DNA from: Antennarius striatus
Lineage: Eukaryota; Chordata; Actinopteri; Lophiiformes; Antennariidae
DNA: 64,000 nt
Direction: 5' to 3'
NCBI RefSeq assembly: GCF_040054535.1
Contig: NC_090781.1
Location: 9,551,982-9,615,981 of the forward strand
The notes under the pieces were generated by a model. The model made no database searches and had not been told where the DNA came from. It was given only the letters and a program-made list of their open reading frames with translations. Position 1 is the first letter of the stretch, and each line of letters starts with the position of its first letter. Position numbers and translations under genes: made by a program. Positions 45,023 through 55,804 of this stretch are shown piece after piece.

Positions 45023-45084
45023 TTGTCGATTTTAATACGGCTGAGTCAAGCAGATGTGTCGTGTGACGAGAAAGCCGTGCAAGA

Positions 45085-45205
45085 TCAAAACTTCTTCTTT
45101 TCCTTTTGGCTTTTCCCTTCAGGGGTCGCCACAGTGAATCAGTTGCCTCCATCTAACCCTGTCTTCTGCATCCTCTTCTCTCACACCAAACTACCTTCAT
45201 GTCCT
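45085..45205 (-). mobile_element. RTE 3' end fragment, antisense
   Basis: 'ttcttttccttttggctttt' and 'cttcaggggtcgccacag' followed by 'atctaaccctgtcttctgc' match the RTE 3' end at 7870-7960. It is abutted by another LINE at about 45215. Confidence 0.8.
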
Positions 45206-45209
45206 CTTA

Positions 45210-48200
45210 CCCTACATCCCAGGCCGGCCGAGAGACATAGCCCATCCAGCGTGTCCTAGGTCTTCCTCGAGGTCTCCTCCCAGGAGGACATGCCCAGAAC
45301 ACCTGGAGGCATACGGAACAGATGCCCGAGCCACCTCAGCTGGCTCCGCTCAAGGCGGAGGAGCAGCGGCTCTAATCCGAGCTACTTCCTGGTGACTGAG
45401 CTCCTCACCCTATCTCTAAGGGTGCACCCAGCCACTCTACGGAGGAAACTCATTTCAGCCGCTTGTATCCGGGATCTTGTTCTTTCGGTCATGACCCAAA
45501 GCTCATGACCATGGGTGAGAGTAGGAACGTAGATTGACCGGTAAATCGAGAGCTTCACTTTGCGACTCTACTCCTTCACCACGACAGACCTATACAGTGA
45601 CTGCATCACTACAGAAGCTGCACCGATCCATCTGTCAATCTCACGTTCAATCCTTCCCTCACTCGTGAACAAGAACCCAAGATACTTGAACTCCTCCACT
45701 TGGGGTAAGGACTCTCCACCGACCTGAAGAGGGCACACCACCCTTTTCCGGTCGAGAACCATGGCCTCAGATTTAGAGGTGCTGATCCTCATCCCACTTG
45801 CTTCACACTCAGCTGCAAACCGTCCAAGTGCATGTTGAAGGTCCACGTTTGATGAGGCCAACAGGACAACATTGTCTGCAAAAAGCAGAGATGAAATCTT
45901 TTGGTCCACAAACCAGACTCCCTCCGGACCCTGGCTGCGCCTAGAAATTCTGTCCATGAAGATAATGAACAGAACCAGTGACAGAGGGCAGCCCTGCTCG
46001 GGTCAAACATGCACCTGAAACAGGTCTGACTTACTACCGGCAATGCGAACCAAGCTCTGGCTTCGGTCATACAGGGACTGGACAGCCCTCAGCACAGAGC
46101 CCCGGACACCATACTCCTGAAGCACTCCCCACAAGATACCACGAGGGACATAATCGAATGCCTTCTCCAGATCTACTAAACACATGTGAACTGGTTGGGC
46201 AAACTCCCATAAACCCTTGAGCACTCGATGGAGAGTGTAGAGCTGATCCAGTGTTCCACGACCGGGACGAAAACCGCTTTGTTCCTCCTGAATCCGCGGT
46301 TCGACTATAGGTCTAATCCTTCTCTCCAGTACCCTGGATTAGACTTTCCCCGGGAGGCTGAGGAGTGTAATCCCCCTTGTAGTTGGAACACACTCTCCGG
46401 TCCCCCTTTTTGAAAAGAGGGACTACCGCCCCGGTCTGCCAATCCAGAGGTACTGTCCCCTACTGCCATGCGATGTTACAGAGATGTGTCAACCATGACA
46501 GTCCCTGCACATCCAGAGACTTGAGGTACTCATGGCGAATCTCATCCACCCCCAGTGCTTTGCCACCGAGGATTTTGGTAACCACCTCGGTGACTTCAGC
46601 TTGGGTGATGGACGAGTCCACCTCTGAGACTTCAGCCTCTGCTTCCTCAGTGTAAGACATGGCAGCGGGATTGAGGAGATCCTGGAAGTATTCTGTCCAC
46701 CGCGCAACAATATCCTCAGTCGAGGTCAGCAGCTCTCCGCCTCTACTGTAAACTGTTGGCTGTGCACCGCATTCTCCTCCTGAGGCGCCGAATGGTTTGC
46801 CAGAATTTCTTCAAGGCTGACCGATAGTCTTCCTCCATGGCCTCCCCAAACTCTTCCCAGACCTGAGTTTTTGCCTATGCGACTACTTGAGCTGCGGTAC
46901 GCCTGGCCTGCCTGTACCTGTCAGCTGGCTCAGGAGTCCTACAATTCAACAAAGATTTGATAGGACTCCTTCTTGAGCTTGACGCCATCCCTTACTTCCG
47001 GTGTCCACCACCAGGTTCGGGGTTACCGCCGCAACAGGCACCAGAGACCTTGCAACCATAGCTCCAAGTAGCCGCTTCAACAATGGAGGTGGCGAACATG
47101 GTCCATTCTGACTCAATATCCCCAGCCTCCTGCAGGATCTGGGAGATGCTCTCCCAGAGGTGGGAGTTGAAGATCTCACTGACAGAGGGTTCTGCCAGAC
47201 GTTCCCAGCAGACTCTCAAAAAATGTGTGGTGGAAAATGTTTTAATACAATAAAATAATACAGTAAAATAATATAATAAAATAATATCATTTCTTGACCC
47301 AAAAATCTAGAGTGTGTGTGGTGTCAAATCTTTCAGCACTTGGGAGAAACGGCCCCAGGAAGTCTCGAGGTCATGAAAGATTCTGCAAGAATCTAATCTG
47401 TTTTTAGAAGCGTTTGCGTAAATGTCAGTATATGTTAATAATTTTGTATGCACTAAATGTCTGTGTGACTGATTAGGTTATGTCATCAGCCATGTGAAGC
47501 TGTCGACTAGATGTCTCTGCTAACTTCTTGAGGTCATGATGTACCTACTGAAACTGGGGGAAAGATTAGTGGAGAGCAGAGGGAATGAAGTTAAACAACT
47601 GATTCACACCTCCCATAGTTACGCCTTTAGAGTATGAAAAGAGATGTGATCCATGTTTTAGTTGGTACTTGAAGTTTTTTTAGTACCCAGAGTACTCTGC
47701 AACAACACACCGGAGGACTTTTTCATCGTCCCCAGAGCTCTCATCATGCTTATATAAGTATTTGTTGAAATTGTCTGTTTGTTGAACCTGTCTGTCTGTC
47801 ATAATCATCGATGATGTTATTGGACTCATACTCAACCTATTGATGATATTATTGTATTGCTACTCAACCTATACATGATCTGAATTGACAAATAAGTATC
47901 TTGTATTTTACACTGTCTCCTGTCCTTAAGAAAAACAAAACCCCCACCACACATGTTTGGGCCTGCCGGGTCTGTCCAATCCCCTGCTCTGCCAGTGGAT
48001 CCAACTTACCACCAGGTGGTGATCGGTTGACAGCTCTGCCCCTCTCTTCACCCGAGTGTCCAACACAGAGGTCCGATGATACGACAAAAAAGTTGATTAT
48101 AAACCACGGCCTAGAGTGTTCAGATGCCATGTGCAGTTATGGACATCGCTGTGGTTGAACAAAGTGTTTGTTATGGACAAACTGTGACTAGCAAAGAAGT

Positions 48201-49000
48201 CTAATAACAGAACACCACTCGTGTTCAAATCGGGGAGGCTGTTCATCCCAATCACCCCTTTCCAGGTCTCACTGTCATTGCCCATGTGAGCGTTGAAGTC
48301 CCCAAGGAGAACAACGGAGTCCTCAGTCGGAGCATTATTCAGTACTCCTCCAAGGGACTCCAGGAAGGCCGGATATTCCGCACTGCCATTTGGCCCATAG
48401 GCCGAAACGACAATGAGACACCTGTCCCCAACCCGAAGGTGCAGGGACGCGACCCCCTCGTTCACCGGAGTGAACTCCAATATATGATGGATGGATTGGA
48501 TTAGATTGGCTGAGCTGTGGGGCCACAAGCAAGCCCACACCAGCCCGCCGCCTCTCACCTTGGACAACACCAGAAAATTGGAGAGTCCAGCCCCTCTCAA
48601 GGGTTTGGGTTCCAGAGCCCAGCTGTGGGTGGAGGTGAGCACGACTATATCTCGTTGGTACCTCTCAACCTCCTTGAAGCTCTGGCTCATTTCCCCCCAG
48701 TGAGGTGACATTCCATGTCCCTAGAGCTAGACTCTTTGTCTGGGGATTGGGTCGTCAAGCCCCATGGTGACGACTGACACCAAATCCACACTGCACCCAT
48801 CCCCTACGTTTTCCTGGGGGGGTGGTGAGTCCACCGGAGGTTGGGCCCACGTCGTCCTTTGGGCTGAGCCCGGCCAGGCCCCGTGGGCAGAGGCCCGGCC
48901 ACCAGGCGCTCGCATTCGAGCCCCAACCCCGGGCCTGGCTCTAGGGTGGGGCCCCGGTTGCGCCATACCGGGCGACGTCACGGTCCTTGATTTTTTTCTC
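45210..49000 (-). mobile_element. Nearly full-length LINE of the (GGAT)n family, antisense
   Basis: On the minus strand, from right: GC-rich 5' region (48720-49000), endonuclease (48097-48711; [27 protein letters not shown]), linker (46950-48130), reverse transcriptase (45568-46660; VDLEKAFDYVPRGILW, LLFADNVVLLASS, EEFKYLGFLF) and the C-terminal region to 45210. Several frameshifts and a 0.7 kb insertion (47224-47935) make it inactive. GC content is far above the surrounding DNA. It fills most of the gap between genes 4 and 5. Confidence 0.87.
47224..47935. mobile_element. LTR-like insertion within the LINE
   Basis: The LINE text stops at 'cagcagactctca' (about 47217) and resumes at 'cccccaccacacatg' (about 47938); the 0.7 kb between is unrelated and AT-rich. 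It contains a TATA-like 'gcttatataagtatt' (about 47748) and, downstream, 'gacaaataagtatcttgt', like the promoter and poly(A) layout of a solo LTR. I see no protein-coding part and no clean target duplication, so the class is uncertain. Confidence 0.45.
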
Positions 49001-49189
49001 ATCATATGGGTTTTTTTGCACAAAAACCCCATGCGTTCTATTGGAAAATATTTTTCTCAGGAGAGAGTAAAAAGAGTAAAAAGCCTGGAAGCTGGTAAGC
49101 AAATTTTCAAGTTTACTATCCTGTGTTATGTAAGGAGTCTTTCAATAATGTAAGTCAAATAAGGAAAGCAATAATATGTGAATCAATTT

Positions 49190-49410
49190 GAGTTTAATAC
49201 AACCTCAACATAGCAAGGTGTACAGGTAAGATAAACATATTTTTAGAAAAAGAACAACAGGACACGCTTCTGAAAAGACTGACTGATATACAGTAAATGT
49301 CTATTTCTTTTCCTAGTATAAAGGAGAATGACGTAAACTGCATTGAGCAAAATCTACTGTATATAATCATGACATTGTTTGAAGTACATTCAAATGTAGA
49401 CAGCTGAGGG
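49190..49410 (+). promoter_or_regulatory. Putative promoter of gene 5
   Basis: TATA-like ctgtatataat (49357-49367) and the block gaagtacattcaaatgtaga plus cagctgaggg (49381-49410) directly before the ATG, nearly identical to gene 2. Confidence 0.5.
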
Positions 49411-50784
49411 ATGGAGATTTCAAATCTAATTGTTGGTCTGATCATGTCTTTCTATTTTGGGGATGGACTGAAACAAATGGCTGGATTCACAGAGAGTATT
49501 GGTAACGCAATGGACACTCAGGCCTCAACAGTAAAATGTAAACCACAGGGTAGCGCTCACATACCTGCTTTCTCTATGGATGGAGACTTTGTTATTGGGG
49601 GTGTTTTCTCTATACACCACTTCAAACACACCTTGAACTATAACTACACTACCATACCTGAACCATCAAAGTGCAGTGGGAGGTTAGTAGGAAGAAACAA
49701 TGCTTCAGAGAAAATTAGTCTGTGTTGCTGAAATGCTTTGAGCTGTGTGATAAGTGATTTTCAGGTAAATGTGGGATGCATTATACACAGAAGCAACGTA
49801 CTGTAGATATGAATTACTTTCCAGGGTGTTAAATTTCAAGTCTCATTGTTTTATCTGATTTCTGGTAAATGAAGAAATTTTCACTATTGTGCAAATTTGA
49901 CTTAAGTGTCTGCAGCATTGATTTCCGTCATCTTCACTTCTCATGTGCTATGATCTTTGCCATCGAGGAGATTATCAACAGCAAAAAGATGTTGCCTGGT
50001 ATTAAATTTGGCTATCAAATCTATGACTCCTGTGCCTCTGTGCCAGTTGCAGTGCATGTGGCATTCCAGCTTTCAAATAGACTGGATCAGGCATTTTACA
50101 CTCGTGACAACTGCACTATGGTGGTGGGTGCTGTTGCGGAGTCTGGATCAACACTATCCATGAGCATGTCGCACATTATCAGCCCCTTCAATATTCCTCA
50201 AGTAAGTATTATATCTTCTAACAAACTTAAATACAAATAAGTTCTCATATGTCTACACTGTCAAAGAATCCCATTTTCTCATTTAGGTGAGCTATTTTCC
50301 ACTTATGCACTTATGTGTCTGATAAGACACAGAACCCAAATTTCTTCAGAACAATTCCAAGTGACCAGTTCCAGGCTGATGCACTGGCCAAGCTTGTAAA
50401 ACATTTTGGATGGACTTGGATAGGTGCAATCCGATCAGATTCAGACTATGGCAACAATGGTATGACATCTTTCTTACAGAGCAAAAAATGGAAGGAACTG
50501 TGTTGAATACTCTGAGTCTTTACATCGGATGAACCAGTGGAGCAAGATCCAGAGAGTAGCAGATGTTATCCGCGGGTGCTTATCACAGATATATTTTTTA
50601 AAATTTTATTATGATCTTACAATCATGAGTATATGATTGTTTTGTGTTGCCAAACTGTAGACTAAGCTTGTTTAATATTTCTATAGGCTTTGCAGTGGTG
50701 TAAAACACAGTGGTGTAAATTAACTCCTTGAGTAAAGAAATGTATATTATGTATATATGTGTGAAAAATTTTGACATAACCTCC

Positions 50785-51251
50785 TGTAACAGGTCAGAGG
50801 TAGGCCCCAAGTACAGCGCAGACTAAGACCAGATCAGGAATAATCCAACAGTTTATTCTGAGCTTTGCACGGAATGGCAGCAATATTCCAGAAAAACAGT
50901 CTCAGCAAACAGGAATCCCAGCTAACAGGTAGCAGACAAGGAACGAGCAGGCAGAGTAGTCAAGGACAGAAGGCTGGTCAGATTACCGGGGCAGAGACGA
51001 GGAAGACGGGTCGAAGACAGGCAGGGTCGAAACCGAGGAAGCAGTCCGGAGATAAACGCGTGAGAGCTTTGCATGATACGAAGACAATCTGGCAGAGACT
51101 GAGCGGAATGGGAGGGTATATACAGTATACTGAACAGGCAGGTGATAATCAGGTGAGGAAACACAGGTCAAGGTAGTTGCACTGATGAGGTGGGAGTGGC
51201 AGGCAGGTAGAGCTGGGCAGAGGAGAGGAAAACCAGGAGCGGATTGTGACA
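50785..51251 (-). mobile_element. Possible solo LTR in intron 3 of gene 5
   Basis: Starts tgtaacaggtc and ends gattgtgaca, so on the minus strand it runs TG...CA. The purine-rich body with 'ggcagg' and 'gaaacacaggtc' repeats and a 'gggtatatacagtata' box look like the LTR of a fish Gypsy-type element. No internal region and no exact target duplication are visible. Confidence 0.4.
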
Positions 51252-51780
51252 CCCCTATTATTAAAGACTTCTAATCTTAAACAAATAAATGCACTCCATT
51301 TTTCTCGTGTTTCATTTCATTTTGTCACATGGTTCTTCATCTTATGGAAATATTAGCAATAGATATTTTGTTATATATAGTGTTATAGTGTTAGAATCAA
51401 TGAAAAAATAGTTATTCTGGGATATGAATGATTGCAATGAAATTGACAGTTACTTGTCATAATAAATGTTAATGTGTCCCACAGATCAACAGCTCCCGTT
51501 ATTGTAGCATTTATTACCTCTGCAGAACTCAGAGTCCTTCTGGAGGAGCTGTCACATGAGGCATCTCCTTCCCGCCAGTGGATAGGCAGTGAGGCCTGGG
51601 TCACCAACCAATACATGCTGAGGTTCAGGTCCTGTGCTGGAGCCATAGGATTTGGCATCCAACAATCAGTCATCCCTGGATTGAAAGAATTCTTGCTGGA
51701 TCTTTCTGTGATAAATGTGGCCTCTTCCCCAGTGCTTACTGAGTTCTGGGAGGGAGCGTTCAATTGCAAGCTGTCAAAAT

Positions 51781-52244
51781 GAGAGAGAGCCTTGCAATAT
51801 TTATAAACGTATGAAATTCATGGCTGCCATCTTTAAGCTGTGGATTGTTGCTGATTGTCAGATATACAGGGTAAAAGCTCCACCAGTAGTTAAAATCAAG
51901 GCCCACGTTTGTATAGAGACATCTATTGACTGTAAAGACTTGACATAAACAGATTGTGACAAATATAATAATCTCAAATCTAATTTTGCCCCCCTTTTGT
52001 ATGAGCTTCAGCACACATATTTACCAACACTATACGGTTATTCCAGACCAGTATGATGAATAAGGATAACAAATTTTATTTCCCAACATTTACCAGTTGC
52101 AGTATTCCCTACTGATAATTTTCGACAATTTTATTGTTGTACATACATCAAAATAACTTAAGTTATCTGGTGATCAGCTGAATTTCTATGGTGCTTATAT
52201 TTTTTTGTACATTTATGTATGATGACATCAAGTAATTCTGTTCT
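51781..52244. other. Start of intron 4 of pseudogene 5
   Basis: AT-rich, nothing recognised. Confidence 0.4.
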
Positions 52245-52655
52245 GGAGCGGCAGTGGCTCAGCGGTAGAGCAGATGTCTTGAAGACCGATCGCCCAGCCA
52301 TCGGTGGCTCAAATCCCACTCCCGCCAGGACATCCCACAGAGTGTGAGCTGACGGTGGGAGGTGTCAGCTCACCTCCCAGCCACTGCCGAGGCGCCCCTG
52401 AGCAAGGCGCTGCCCCCCCCCCACAAGCTGCTCATTTGGGGCGCGACCCCCGTGCGCGACCCATCACTCTGCCTCCCCCTACTGTTCTTTGTGCCTACAG
52501 GCCCCTAGTGTGTTGTGTTCAGGGGCCTGTATTCAAAACTATGTGTGTGTATGCATGACTAACCCATATGTAACCACATGCAAAGTGTAGTATAACGTGT
52601 AAAAGATAATTTCCCCATGAGGGACATTAAAGTGGACTTTCTTCTTCTTAACGAG
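52245..52655 (+). mobile_element. tRNA-headed SINE, sense, complete
   Basis: Best copy of the family: head gcggcagtggctcagcggta with A box, B-box-like 'ggtggctcaaatcccactc', body 'gtgagctgacggtgggagg' and tail 'tccccatgagggacattaaa' then cttcttctt. Confidence 0.85.
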
Positions 52656-52974
52656 AGACAATTCCCGAACGAAGGACGTGTCTGAGAAAAAGTTGGACAA
52701 ATGTCGTCCCCTGCTGTCAGTAGTGTGCACTGACCGAGAGATGGTGCGTGTTCATGAGTGAACGAAGAGAGCACTGGAGCAGCCATTGGATGTCTTTACT
52801 TCCAGTTATGACTACTAAATTATTATAGTAATATAGTTATTATTAGTAACAACTACTTAGTATTACTAAATAATAACTAGTTTTGTTTACTAAATAATAA
52901 TAAAAGTAATATATTAAAAGTAATAACAGTGCTTTGGCTATTATTTAGTAATATCTAAACTAATAGCTCCCGAG

Positions 52975-53222
52975 AACTGCCGAAGCACCTACAAGCTGCT
53001 GATTTCAGGGAACACCAAGAAGTCGCTGCCCATCACTCTGCCTCCCACTATGTGTATTAATTGCATTCTTACAGGCCCCTGGTGTTTGTTGTGTGTTTGT
53101 TTCAAGGGCCCGGACTAAAATATACTGTAAATGCATGTTCATCAGTAAGAGTGTAAAGATAATTCTCCCAAGAGGGAAAATAAAGGTGTGTTTTTTTCTT
53201 CTTTTCTTCTTCTTCTTCTTCT
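52975..53222 (+). mobile_element. SINE 3' fragment, sense
   Basis: Matches the distal half of the SINE ('tgcccatcactctgcctccc', 'acaggcccctggtgt', 'caagagggaaaataaagg') and ends in (ttc)n. Confidence 0.75.
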
Positions 53223-53229
53223 AAAATAT

Positions 53230-53800
53230 AGGGTGCACTGGTCCGATCCAGGGTGCAAAACATCACCGAGATGGATGCTCCCTCTGGCTTCTTCTTCGGC
53301 CTGGAGAAGAAGCATGAACAGATCAACGTGATCCACTCCCTGCTGTCTGACACAGGACAGGAGCTGACAGAGCCAGAAGGTGAGCTGTGAGTTTTTATTC
53401 ATCTTTGTATGACCGTGAATACCGAGAAAACCAGCCACTGTTAGAGGAGTTCTGTGCCGAGCTACCTCAGGTCTCCACGGAGACAATTTGACAACTTGAC
53501 CGGCCACTGGAGTTAGAGGAACTCCACACTGCCCTACAGAACATGCAGGGACGACAATCTCCAGGCATCGATGGTCTGACGGTCGAATTTTATAAAGTCT
53601 TCTGGGACATTCTAGCACGTGATATGCTAGAAGTGTTTAAATTTTATTTCTCGAGAGGCAAAACTTGCAATTTATGTGACCAGGAAGAGGAGAATTGAAA
53701 ACAATACTGTTCAAGAAGCAGCAACTGTTTTTTGCTGTAACATCAGATGTCGCTTAAAACTAGAATTTGGTTTCTATAAATTGACAAAAGACCACCTCAC
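53230..53800 (+). mobile_element. L1/Tx1-type LINE fragment, sense
   Basis: Translates with interruptions to GALVRSRVQ, APSGFFFGLEKKHEQ, then LELEELHTALQNMQG and SPGIDGLTVEFYKVFW, the region just before and into the reverse-transcriptase domain of Tx1-like L1 elements. Stops and a deletion make it dead. Confidence 0.7.
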
Positions 53801-54177
53801 TTTTGCAAACTTCCTGTTATAATGTACTAATTTTTATATTGTATTTCCCTTTGTTTATTGGTGTTTAGTGTTTTTGAGTGTTTAGTGTTTTTGAAGTTTC
53901 ATCTAATGAAAAATTAGAAATGTGATTGAAGTTTTTTTTGCAAAAAATCTTCTTCTGAAGCACTTTAGTGCTTCATCTAATGTAAAATTGCAAAATGTTT
54001 GAATGTGATTAACCCTTACAGCCCTGACCTATTTTGGCCTATTTCGACCTATTTTTATTTGCAAAAATAAAAAAAAAAATTCTACTCTATTCTATTCTAA
54101 CATTTTGTGACAGTTCTGTGATGGTGTGTTTACTTCAAATATTCAAGCTAAATCATGTTCTGTCGTTCTGCTTTTAG
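53801..54177. other. End of intron 4 of pseudogene 5
   Basis: AT-rich with short direct repeats ('gtgtttagtgtttttga', 'tcatctaatg(t/a)aaaatt'); no gene. Confidence 0.4.
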
Positions 54178-54429
54178 CTTCGTACACAGGTGAGAATATG
54201 TGTGATGGAACTGAAGACGTGGAGATGCTCCAGAACCCATACACTGACACATCTCATCTCCAAGTCATTAACATTGTGTATAAGGCGGTTTATGCATTAG
54301 CACATCCCCTTCATAAGACATTATGCCAGGATACAAATTCTACAACTCAGTGTGACAAACACAACATGATAGAATCGAAGCAGGTTTGTGAAAATGCAGT
54401 AAAAAAATCAATATATTTTTCATAGTATA

Positions 54430-54765
54430 ATGTTAGCGCTGCCGCCTCACAACACGGCGGACCCGGTTTCGAGTTCCACTCTGTGCGGAGTTCACATGCT
54501 CTCCCCATGTCTGTGTGGGTTCTCTCCGTGTTCTCCGGCTTCCTCCCACCTCCAAAAGCATGCGCTTCAGGTTGATTGGCCGGTCCCAAATTGACCGTAG
54601 GAGTGGGTGTGTATGTGAGTGATTGTTTGTCTCTATGTGGCTCCCCGGTACAGTGGCGTTGTGCCCGGAGTGACCCCCGCCTCATGCCCTGAGACTGCCG
54701 GGATAGGCACCGGCTCCCCCGCGACCTGCATAAGCAGATTAAGCTGGTTAAGAAAATGACTGACT
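54430..54765 (+). mobile_element. Teleost interspersed repeat, 5' truncated
   Basis: 'gcgctgccgcctcacaacac', 'tctccccatgtctgtgtggg', 'gtcccaaattgaccgtagg' and 'gggataggcaccggctcccc'. It begins 47 bp after exon 5 of pseudogene 5. Confidence 0.8.
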
Positions 54766-55039
54766 GATAATGTATTTTCTCTGTTAAACTTTTTTTTTTT
54801 ATTGTGGGCAGTATAAGGTACACCTGTGCACTAATCATGATGTCAGATCAGCATCTAGATGTGGCACACCTGTGAGGTGGGATGGATTATCTCAGCAAAG
54901 CAGAAGTGCTCACAATCACACATTTAGAGAGATTTGTGAACAATGTTTGAGAGAAATGGTAATATTGTGTATCTGGAATGAATTATAGATCTTTAAGTCC
55001 ATCTCATGAAAAATTGGAGCAAAAACAAAAGTGTTGCGT
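54766..55039. other. Intergenic DNA
   Basis: Nothing recognised. Confidence 0.35.
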
Positions 55040-55745
55040 TTATATTTTTGTTGAGTATAGTTACGAAACGCCTCAACAGGAAAATATTGCCTCTAATTAC
55101 AAAAGAAATTTTGAGTTACGAAAGGTAAAAATACAGTATGGGCTGCTACTCAAAGCTCCTTACAGTTCCTGAACGCAACATTCTTATAGCTGCTTTGCAT
55201 TTGGCCCTCAAATGACGAGACAGCTAGACCACAGCTTGGTGTTCTGAGTTTTACACAAATATATTAACTTTTTGAGTATTCGCTATGGACCCCAGAAAGT
55301 GACGAAGAAAAGAGGTTTTTTGTCCATATAAACAAAGCAAGAAATAATAGAAAAGCATGAAAAAGGGATACTTTTGGTTAATCTCAAGAATATGGCCATA
55401 ATGCATCGAAAATCGCCACGTTATTAAAACAAATGGAAGTTTAAGGAGTTTAAGGCATCGCGTGGGGGGTTGGAGAAGTTCAAAAGGTGGACTGGAATTC
55501 ACTCTGTTGTTCGGCATGGTGAGGCAAGAGCGCATGAAGAGGGCAAAACACAATGAGGACAGCACTTAAAAGGTAAATGACCACCATTTCTATTCTTTGT
55601 TTTTTTACATTATGCACAACTCTCATTTATTGTGTAATAATCTAATTATAACATGTATTTGTTACATGTTTTGATGCATTTTTATGCTTTATAAAACATT
55701 TATGTCTGAATTTTGGGGGGCTTGGAACGGATTAGGGCATTTTGC
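55040..55745 (+). mobile_element. Tigger/pogo-like transposon remnant
   Basis: A broken frame reads MDPRKVTKKRGF, EIIEKHEKGILLVNL, then FKASRGGLEKFKRWTGIHSV and RHGEARA, which resembles the CENP-B-like DNA-binding region at the start of Tigger transposases. The flanks 'gagttacgaaagg' and 'cttggaacggattagggc' also fit the ends of such elements. Most of the transposase is missing. Confidence 0.6.
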
Positions 55746-55804
55746 ATGGAAAACGCGTCTACTAACAAAGATTTTCTACTTTCTACTTTTCTACTTCTCT
55801 ACTG

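Larger units (their letters stand above)
49411..54383 (+). pseudogene. OlfC/V2R-like receptor pseudogene, gene 5
   Basis: Exon 1 (49411-49682), exon 4 (51485-51780) and exon 5 (54178-54383) are open. Exon 2 (49916-50201) has lost three codons next to a conserved cysteine, in frame. Exon 3 (50287-50575) has small indels that shift the frame and bring a stop within about 12 codons, plus a further disruption after SDYGNNGM. The exon 4 donor reads GA instead of GT. Exons 6, 7 and 8, including the whole seven-helix domain, are absent before gene 6. Introns 3 and 4 carry an LTR-like element, SINEs and an L1/Tx1 fragment. Damage is lighter than in gene 3, so inactivation looks more recent. A soluble ectodomain product is unlikely because of exon 3. 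Confidence 0.9.

Noticed and set aside
48727..49153. GC-rich island as a CpG-island promoter of gene 5
   Set aside because: It continues the 5' region of the antisense LINE and is separated from gene 5 by the conserved AT-rich promoter block.
50865..51176. Gln/Arg-rich frame in intron 3 of pseudogene 5
   Set aside because: Lies in an LTR-like repeat of low complexity, with no recognisable domain.
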